A stretch of 64,000 bases of DNA. Source: Scatophagus argus. Lineage: Eukaryota; Chordata; Actinopteri; Scatophagidae. Below, one piece after another: positions 11,901 to 22,300 of this stretch. The DNA lies in NCBI RefSeq assembly GCF_020382885.2, contig NC_058497.1, forward strand, positions 22,064,330 to 22,128,329. The letters run 5' to 3'. A program made the translations under genes and the position numbers. A model generated the notes under the pieces. The model saw nothing but the letters and a program-made list of their open reading frames with translations. It searched no databases and was not told the origin of the DNA. Position 1 is the first letter of the stretch, and each line of letters starts with the position of its first letter.

Positions 11901-14900
11901 TGTCCCAGGTGAGGAGAGTTATCGTGATCCCACTGGAGGTTTCACACCTGTTCTGGGCTTATTTGGATCAGATGCTTTAATGTCCTTCTAATCTGAATTT
12001 GTTATACTGTCCGCACTTATTTGGTGTATTACTGCCACAGTTTGTCGTTTCACCTGTGATTTCAGGCTGCTGGAATCATCTGCTGGTTTACTTATTCTCA
12101 GATCGGAATATTAATAATTTAATCCAAGGCCACAAACACGTCCTTCCCTCCTCTTTGACACTGCTGAGTTACCTGCAGGTGCAGCGTGTGTCAGGACTGT
12201 TACTGACTGAGGAGCTGAATATTTCATGAGAGTAATTGGACCTATCTTGTTTTCACTTTCACTGACAAAGCAGGCCTAAATGCTGAATGGCCTACATAGT
12301 TTTGGAATCGAGGGACACTTAAGAGTTTGTGCTGATGCAATTTTGGAAAACAAAATGCCAGCCATGAAGATCTTCATTCATTTGGAGCAACTGTTTGTTC
12401 TTTGTAATGTTTTTCTGTTGAATTGCTCGTTGCCGCAGCCTCGATTTGTCCATGAATCAAAGTGTTTCATGTCCACAGAAAGCCAGAGGCGTGATAACAG
12501 CTCTTATGAATAATTAAGATGTTTGCAGAATTCTGCTTCTCTTGGTGAATTTCCTGTTAAAAAAAGATATCTGCTTGTAATTGTCTCTAAAAATACAGAA
12601 GATATACAAAATGTTGATTTTTACTGACCAATAATTTATTTATTATTTTTAATTTTCTAAGTGAAAATAAGTAAGGTGGTGTTGCATTTTTCAAAAATAA
12701 CCTGATTTACAGATTGCACCTCGAACTGCAGCCTATAAATTATGAAAAGCATTGATTAATTAAAGCTATAATGTGCCCACAGGGTTTCAGTTTTTTAAGC
12801 TTTGATCTCTAGAAACAAGGCCCAAATTTGAAAAGCAACATCAAGACAAGCTAAGTTCTGTATTTATTTTGGTACTGAATCATCAGTTGCTGTTAAGAAG
12901 GACCTAATGTGGGGTTTGTGCAGCCTGGTGTTGCCCAGTCTGTCCCAGTGCACAGGGATGTGATGAGATGAAGGCTTTTGCTGAATGTTTCCACCCCGAT
13001 ATTCTCACAGAACAAATGTGGTGGGAAAAAAATGAGGAAACATGCTCTGATTGAGAGCAGACACCAGAGCTGTATTCATTCATCTGTCCCTATTCATTCC
13101 CATTCAGGATCACAGGGAGTGTGTGCCTGTACACGCTGTGCAAAAGGCTCACGCATCACCAGGCTGTTACAGATCTAAAGTCTGTTACAGTGGACAGACT
13201 TAACCTCTGCACATACAACACCATAGGTTTTCTAATTTACATAGCCTGTACTGAATGTCTTTGGGCTGTGTAAGTAAACCCTCTGATGTTACCACTTGAG
13301 GGTTTGTCAGTTAGGTTCAAACTCAGGACCTTATTGTTTGTGAAATAAGTGTAGTAACCATTGAAGCACCTCGTTTGTTAGAAAAGCCAATCCTGAAGCC
13401 TTTGTGCTTGACACTTCTGATTAAAGCTTCATTATGAAAGAACACACCAGGCTTAAAATGTCTGATAGTATCAAATCTTGTACACTTAACCACGTTCAGT
13501 TCAGGTTGTGAGGAAATTCGCATGAGTTTGTTTAAACAAAAAAAATTCCTATAGACAGTCACTTTCTGCTGTCTGACATCCTTCCTGTTCCACAGATCCT
13601 GGCAGTGGCAGCGATGACACACTTCTCCACAAAGCCCCAGTGCCCCCCAGCGAAGCCTCACATACTCAGAGCCGGTCTCAGCCTCCCAACGCCCCCAGTC
13701 TCCATCGCCGGAGTCTGCCACCGCAGCGCAGCTCCCCGCTCGGTACGTCCCCACGACGCTCAGCCGCTGGAAACACACACCCTGATGCTCGCCTTTTCTG
13801 TGCACGTGGTGTTTGTCCAGAGACAACATCCTTGTGCCAGTTCAAGGTCACTGGTGACCACATGACCCTTGTGATTGCATGTGTGAGTGTGTACTAGCAG
13901 TACTGTTGAAAGGAGGTGGCTGCTTAGCATTGAAATATATATAGACACTGCTGTCAGGCGGCACTCAAGCAGCTCATGACGGCTGATAAACTGGAGCACT
14001 CAGTGTGCATGTTGGTATTCATTTCTCGATAGGAATCAGTGGAAAATCCCAACACTGTAATGGCAGCAGGGTTCCACCTTTAGCATCTAATTCACAGACG
14101 TGACTGTTATTGTGTTATTTGTTCTGTTAAGGTTATTGAAGGTGCCACTGAGCTGCATAGTGGAGCAGGAAGACAGTTTCCCAGCAGGTAGTTTGTGTAC
14201 TGAATGTAAATAGACCTGCATTCTCTATGAGGCCAAACTGGACTGATCGTAACACTGTTGGCCAGGCAGAGACAAGGGAGTTGTGTTTGTGAGTGTTTAA
14301 CCTACTGCAGGTAGTTCATTTACATACGAGGCACTCGGGCTTGTATGAATTTTCTGTATGTTTAAATGACTTGGGTGACATCTCATCTTTCTCACCTGGC
14401 TGTAAAATGAACATTTTATTCAAAAGAGTGTCTTAAAAATGCTGTTAAGTGATCTGTATGGACTTTTCATCCAAGTATAAATTAATGAGATTTTAGCCAC
14501 AATGCAAAATGCGTTAAGATATTAATCCCTGTTTGGAAAATCTGACTTTTTTGGCCATCAGTGTCACACACAGTTGTCTTTTTATGGCAGCTTCTAACAG
14601 AATGAATAGCGTGTTTGTCCCTTTTCTGCAGGAGTTTTACATATAATGAGTTAAATTATTTATTACAGACTACAACAGGAATCTTTGGCCAAATGAGTTT
14701 TCTTGTATTTAACAGAATGACAGCCTTTAAAAAAAAGGCAAGATGAATATAAAGCTAAGCTGGGGAGTTAATTTCATCTCTCATTAGCTTCGGTCTTTTA
14801 TTACTATTACTATTTTACTGATGTGAAGAACGTTCTGCACAAAGTATCTTTACACTGAGTCTAGCAGAGTGACTGAATGAGCCCTTTGAAAGGTCCTCAA

Positions 14901-16190
14901 TGTCCACAGTTCATCTGATTTGATCCTAAATGTTGCTTAGCGTTGCATCACAGCAGTGATATAGCTGATGCAGCCTGTGCTGACGCCTTTGCAGTGAATA
15001 TGGAGTATCAGCACCATCCAGTGGTCACAGAGTGCATTTCTGTGTGAGCAGTCTCAGCTTCCTGCAACAGAACCTCCATGAAGAAGAAGAGCAGCTCCAG
15101 CTAGTGGTGTGGTGGTGTGCCACAGCGTACCACAACTAAATGTCTTCTCACCAGTCATTCCCAACCTTTACTTAAACCAGCGTCTGGTTTGATTGTTTAA
15201 TAAATTGAATGGTTGTTGGATGGGAGTAATTTTTAAAGTCTGAAGAATTTTTCATGAATTTTTTCCGGTGTAAAAAATAAAAAGAATCTCTCATCTTTTC
15301 TTAAATTTCATCCCTTTTTGCAGCACCAAACCTCAGACTGATCCAAGGTCTTTACACAAATACTCGCTGAGTCGATGATGATTTATAATTAACAGCAGTA
15401 AACCAATGACCTTAAAGTACTCTTCTGTGTTAATCATGGACACTGGTGGAAGTATTCCAATTACCATACCACAGTGTCCTCACCTTTGTCCTGAACTGTT
15501 TAAACATTCTGCAGTGAATCCGAAAACAACTCAGGATCTGCTCATCAACAAAAACTGAGGCATACCCCGGAGGTGAACTGGCACCTCTCCAGCCACCAGT
15601 CCACAAAGTGCTCTATGTGAATTGGCCACACTCCAGTTCCCAAGATAAGCCCCCACAGACTGAGCTACTACTGAACCTAAATATACCTTAAATAAAAGCA
15701 CAGAAATATAGTCAGCAAAATGTATAAAAAAATGAATAATATTGAAATAATGAAGTAATAAATTGGAAATACTAAAGTGAGGTATAAGTACCTGAAATGT
15801 TATTTTTCAGTACTGATTATATACCAACATGTGATGTATTTATGAAAACAGTATTTTGAAAGAAAAGGATTATAAAACGTATTGATGTTTTTCTCTCCCG
15901 CAGCCTCGAGGAGAGAGATGCAGAAAGACATAGAAGCTGTGATGCCACCAAAGTACTCTCCAAAACGATTTGCAGTGGTTTCGCCCAAGCCACAGTCCCT
16001 GGGTGAGTCTGACATTTCACATAGGAGCATATGTGTGTGTGTGTGTGTGTGTGTACATGTGAAGAGATACCATGTGCACATACAGTATAATGTACATCTG
16101 ATAATATCCCCATTTCTCCGATCTTTTCACCAAATGGAGAAGACATGAAGTCATCTCTTCCTTCAGTCTCTGCTGTCTCTTTAAAATTTA

Positions 16191-16221
<31 letters not shown>

Positions 16222-19200
16222 CACTTCATTACATGACCGTGGCTGCCTGCTGTTGTCATAGCAACAAGCTACAGTGCCTACAATGCAAGTTGGCTCCTTC
16301 AGTAGCAGTCTTGCTGGGTCAGATTACCACAGCAAGTCAGCATTTTGTCCGTTTCTCAGAGGCCGAACGCAGTTCCAGTACATGTGACAAAAGTTTGCTG
16401 TACATGTACTAAGCTGTAATAATACGTGTTTTCCCACTGTGTGTTCAGAGGTGAGAGTGAGAGAAATTACTGCTGATTGGTCTGAGCAGTGAGAGGACTC
16501 GATTAACAATAACTTGGAAAGATTATTTGTCCTTGTGGGAGGATGTAAACCACTGAGGTGTCAACCAGTCGGCTATGTATATGTATGAGTTAAGAGAATA
16601 AACCAATTGCTAATATTATCCACAGTGTAACTAAGATTAATTAATTAATAACTTTTGCTTTTATAAATTAAACTGATAGCTATTCCTCTATTAATCATTT
16701 TCTACATGTCAAAATAACATGTTCCCAGAGCCCGAGTACTTTTTCTTGTTGCTGATGGTCCAAAAAGATAAAAATAATATTCACTTTACAGTGATATAAA
16801 ACAGACAAAGGGCGGCACGATGGTGCAGTGGTTAGCACTGTCGCCTCATAGCAAGAGGGTTCCAGGTTCCAATCCCAGCCTGGGTCCTTCTGTGTGGAGT
16901 TTGCATGTTCTCCCTGTGCCTGCATGGGTTTTCTCCAGGTTCTCCGGCCTCCTCCCACAATCCCAACAACATGCACATTAGGTTAATTACATTGCCCCTA
17001 GGTGTGAGTGTGAGAGTGTGTGGTTGTCTGCCTTTGTTGGCCAGTCCAGGGTATCCTGTAGTCAGCTGGGATAGGCTCCAGCCCCCCCACGAGCCTGACG
17101 GATAAGCAGTGTAGAAAATGAATGAATGAATAAAACAGAAAAAAAGCAGCAAATCCTCAGAATTAAGAAGCTGGAACCTGCTAATACTTTGCATTTTGCT
17201 TGATAAATGACTTTTAAGTGACTTATTTGATGAGTCATCAGTGTAGTAATCTTCCTGTTGATAATTTTGTGTTCACTCTGTGGATTGTGGATTTACTGCT
17301 TATATTTATGATGTATTGTGGTGGGAGTGTCCATATTTTTCACTGAAAAACAATTTTATTAAGCCTGTTATTCTGTTTCTGTAGCTCGAGGGCAGACGGC
17401 AGAAATTCATGGAGCTGCCCGGGCTGAAAGGGCCCAGGAGCTGGATCGGGCTCTGATCCGGCAGCTGCAGGAACGCTGTGAGCAGCAGGCCCTGCAGCTG
17501 CAGAGCCTTCAGACTCAGCTGAAGAAGGCTTCAATGTGCCTGGATGTTTTCAGCATCACTACCCAGCACTTCTGCCACAAGGTAGGCTACAGGATTGACA
17601 GGCGAACAAACTTGGCTCCACTTTCTTCATAAAATGTTCTAAAATCAAAAGTCCAAATGCTTCCAGCTTAAACTGTAAAACTGGGCTACAGCAGGCGTCT
17701 CATGATTTGAGCGCTGGCATGATTTTTCAAACTCGTCCTTGCGTGCAGCTACATTATTGTGCCCATCTGAAGCAAGTTTCAAATCTCTGTCCATTGGTTT
17801 TCATGCCACACTCAAATGAACAAAAAGAGCGGGTTGCTGAAGTTGGAAAATAAATACAAAAACATATTAGAATGCCTTGGAAAAAATTTTGCAAATGTTT
17901 AGAATTTTGCAAAACCAGTAGTATGGTCTTTGAATATTTTTAGAAGTGTCATGCCAGCAGGATGCTCTAATAAACACTGTTGCATCGTGGTTAATCTTGT
18001 TGTTAATGTTTTTACTTCATTCTGCAGCCAGCTCCCAGGCTGATAAATGTTTAGTGAAAGCTGTTGCAGGCTTCAAAACCACAAAGTGTGATGAGTTCAG
18101 TGGCAGAAAAGACGTCTGCAGCATCTGGCTTTTGTTGTCTGCGTGACTTTCTTCACAAAGCCAGTTACTCGCTTTAAAACCAGATTGTTGTGGCTTTTTG
18201 TACATGTTGTGAATGCGTCTGAAGCAGCAGGATCTGTCAGTGAAACTCTGTGGGAAATGCTGAGGATTTCCAAACAAAGGGAAATATGTGATGCAATAAG
18301 GCTTTTTTTGCATGGGATTCTGATATGTGGCGTTTCATTTCAGTCTGTCCTGCATTGCTGGATGGTGGGATCTAAACGTATTTAGTATATATTTCGAATA
18401 TCTGCTTGCACACTGAGACTAAGTTGCTCTGCTCCTCAACACTGGATTAAGCATTTGTTCCTTGCTCTTTCCTGCTCCTCTGCTTGCATTTCATCCATTT
18501 CCCAGCCCCACCCACGGGCTCTGCTCTACAGTGGGAGATGATAAATGAGATTAGAGCTGCCTGCCTGGACCTCGCTGTGCTTTTAGAGAGGCTGATTGTC
18601 AGACGCTGGCAGAATACACGCTAACGTCTGATGCATGAAAGGTTCTGAAATACAATACATTTATCTGAGATATGTTTGCAAATTTTGGAAGTGATGTATT
18701 ATTTAAAATTTTCAATCACTAATCGTGACAAAATGGCAGCGTAAGTGATTTTCAGATACGTATAAACTCCAGGTAAATTAGATAGCCAGCTTTAAATACT
18801 CATTTTCAGATTTTGGCTAAGATATTGTATTTCTTCTTTAATATGCTCTTACAGCTGAGACTATGCTCAGATTTTCTATCCATTTACCTCCTCCCTCTAC
18901 CTTGTAATCTGGCACCACTGCTCTGTTCATTACTGCTAATACTGGATATAAAAGACTGTACAAGCAGTGAAAACATACACTGATGAGGATTTTGAAGGTT
19001 TCATTTATGTAAGAAACTGACAGAGAAAATGCTGATGCTCCTTTGCATTAACATCAGGTGTGAAGTGCTTTATGCTGTATGTTAATTGAGCTATGTTGGG
19101 CAGTTTGAAATTTTTTTGGAAGAGATTTTACGTTCATAGCTACAGTTTGGCCATTGCTTCAGTCAAAACTATTTAGAATAAGTTACTTTACATGAAGCAC

Positions 19201-19354
19201 ATTTATGTATTAAAATGCCTTCAAGAGGCTATTTTCCCTGAGCTGAGTAACACAGCAGATAATTGGCCACTTATTGATCATCTACCTCCCCCATCTTCTC
19301 CTGCTCTACAATTTTTTTTTTTCTTTTTTACTCAAAGATGCAAATGCTTGCACA

Positions 19355-19394
<40 letters not shown>

Positions 19395-22300
19395 GCTCCC
19401 TGCCATGCATGTGACTGTGATACAGGGCGTGTTGGTGGGGGTTTAAGGGGAGGGCAGGCAGAGCTGGGCTCGCAGTCTTTGTTCCAGCAGAATGCCGGTC
19501 GCAAACCAGGAAACGAGGTGAGGTTTCGGTCTTCCAATCTCTCCTCCCCTCTCCTTCCTTCGCCTGGTTCCCTCCCCCTCTGTCTTTCTGTATCTTTCTC
19601 GCACTCGCATCTGTCACTGCTGCCTCCCCCAGTCGGCTCAGGGATGCTGCTGTCTGCTAGACCAGTATGGGCCATTGCTGCTGTAGGCTCCATTTCCTCC
19701 CTCTGCGCTGTCTGGACCAAACGGTAACGGCAGTATCTTCTGCAGGCAGCGGGCTTGTTTCAGCACCGAGGATTCCTTTATGTGTGTGTGCTTGTGCGCA
19801 TGTGTGTGTGTTTAGTGAAGGGGGTGTCTGTCCTTATGAGCATTATGTTCACTTGTTTCCTGGAGACAGAGCTGGTGGAGAAAGCGTAAAGCTGTGCATG
19901 ATTATGCTGAGTCAAAGCAGGTCTGTCTGTCGCACTGCCCCTCTTTCTTTTCTCTGAGAGTTTGCAGGGTCATTACATAACATGCTATTGCTGCTGTGCT
20001 ATATTCTTATTCCCCTGTATGTCTTTTGTCCATATTTTATGGATATGCTTGTGTAATTCTGGATGACAGACAGAATAGGAGAACTTTGACATAGGATGCA
20101 TTATTCTCTGGTTTACCTGAGATTGCGGAATCCCTCGTTGACGAGAAATCACGTGTTTGGCTTTCCTCACAGAATCCATATCAGAGTTGCAGCTTCTATT
20201 CTCTTCAGGACAAGCAGTCCAAAGATAAAAGCAGCTGCTGAAACTGGACTGATTAGATGGACGCAGACTTAACAGTATTCCCTTGAGAATAGGGGCACCC
20301 TGCCCCTAAGCTATTGTTTATTCTTTCCCAAAAAGTAAAATGTATAGCTCACTGACAGACGGAGATACATCAGTATTATCAATATTAGGTGAATCTTAGC
20401 TTGTCAAACATTTGGTTCTTTTCTGTTTATATCATTCTAAGTAGAATATCCTTGGGTTGTGGACTCTTGGTCAAAAAAATCAAACCCTGGACAATTAGTT
20501 GTCATGAGCATTTTTTATTGTTTTCTTACAGACAGTTGCCCAAAAAGTCACAGGGTGCAGGCACACGGGTTACAACAGGATAATCGATAATGGATAAAAC
20601 AATTAGTTGCAGCCCCAGAAACAGATTAAGTTGCTTTGGTGAGGACTTAATATCAGAAGGGAAAATTAAAATGCATGTCACATAACTCCCCCTGTGACAT
20701 GAGTAGGGGGGCGTGAGGGCTGGACAAGGGAAGTGATGAGCAGGAGCGGAGGTGGAGCCGAAGAGTAAGGAATGGGGGAAAAAAAAAAGCGCCCGACCAT
20801 CTTTCATCCCTCATGAGGTCACAGCACGGTGAAGTAAAACCTCTTAGAGGGTGACATCATTTCTGTCGAGATGTACTGTACACCAGCTCATATATATTTT
20901 ACCCCACTGCGTCCCGCTTTCTTTGTTCCTCACAGGCTTCACGATCTGCGATATGTTTCCACGCAACAGCGTGCCTGGCAGCCTTACTGCATGTTTAGTG
21001 TGGTGATCAATAGTCATTTAACTGTCTGGTGTTTCTTCTTCTGTGAGTGAAATTTGATCCGCGGGCATCGTGTCATGAGGACTCCCCAGAGAGGCCAGAG
21101 AGAGTCTGTTCAAATATTGTGCATGTTGACTTTTTTGTTGTAACATTTTCCATAGGTGTTCGATGGGTCTGGTGTACCATGACCCATCGAACACTGGAGG
21201 ATGTACTGATGTCAGATTGTAGCGCTTCAGACAAAGTGCTTTGCATTTTTATCTATGATGGACAGAAATTATTCAAATGTGTGCTTTTGTGATCAGTTGT
21301 GATCTGCGAGCACCAGGTGGATGTGAAGTTCATTCATTCATCTTCTATACCGCTTATCCGTCAGGGTCGCGGGGGGGCTGGAGCCTATCCCAGCTGATTA
21401 GGGGCGAGAGGCGGGGTTCACCCTGGACTGGTCGCCAGTCAATCGCAGGGCTGAGCGGAGGTGAAGTTGTCTGAGCATTTTGAGTTGAACATGTTACTGG
21501 GGAAGTTCAACAGGAAAACCAGCACATATAAAGTACAGCAACATAAGAATGGGAAAAACTTACAGGATCCAAGTTTGAACTTGGATCCAGTATTAACCCA
21601 GTCCTTGAGCTTCAGTCTCAAAGCGAATCTTACTTTGCGCTGCCTCTCGCTGAAAGAGATTTTTTCCATTTGTTGTGGGCACACGTCTCTAAAAAATAAA
21701 TTCAGTTCGCACAGTCTTCACATCCTCAGGTCAGCGCTCGGTACGGACATGCCTGACTTTTGACTCAAGTGAAAAACTCATCATTTAACATCGACTGTAG
21801 CTGCCACTTCTGACCTTCAGTCTAGTATGTTGTGCCAAATTATTGCATAGAGTTTGTGATGTTGATCAATGAATCATGGCCTCAGACAATCAGTTGGAGG
21901 ACAGACAACATGAAGAAGGTTATTGCTGATTACACAATCTGATTGTTTACAACTTGTTCTCACTGAGCTGTCGAAAGGCATACAAGGTACAAGCAAAGTC
22001 AGAATCAAAGATCATCAGACTGCTTGAATCCAGCAACATTTCTGATTAAATAAACCACAAATAAAATAAACACATGAAGAGGGGGAATCCTATTGGGTGG
22101 GTAATCATCAAAGGCACATATACCTGCTAACTTGTTGGATTCATATTATCTCCAGATTTTTCTCTTCTTCATGCTTCTCTGGTTTGCCACAAAAAAAAAT
22201 CTTTAAAATGCATTTCCATAGCTCAGTGATGTGTCCTAGAAGTTCCTGGGTTAGTGCCCAGAAAACTGTTTATGTCATTAAAATAACCTGGGTGGACAAC

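Noticed and set aside
13323..13829. 168-codon minus-strand frame
   Set aside because: It is the shadow of mtus2 exon 13596-13742 on the opposite strand.
16820..16880. tRNA gene
   Set aside because: A- and B-box-like motifs are present but are the head of a SINE; no tRNA cloverleaf could be completed.
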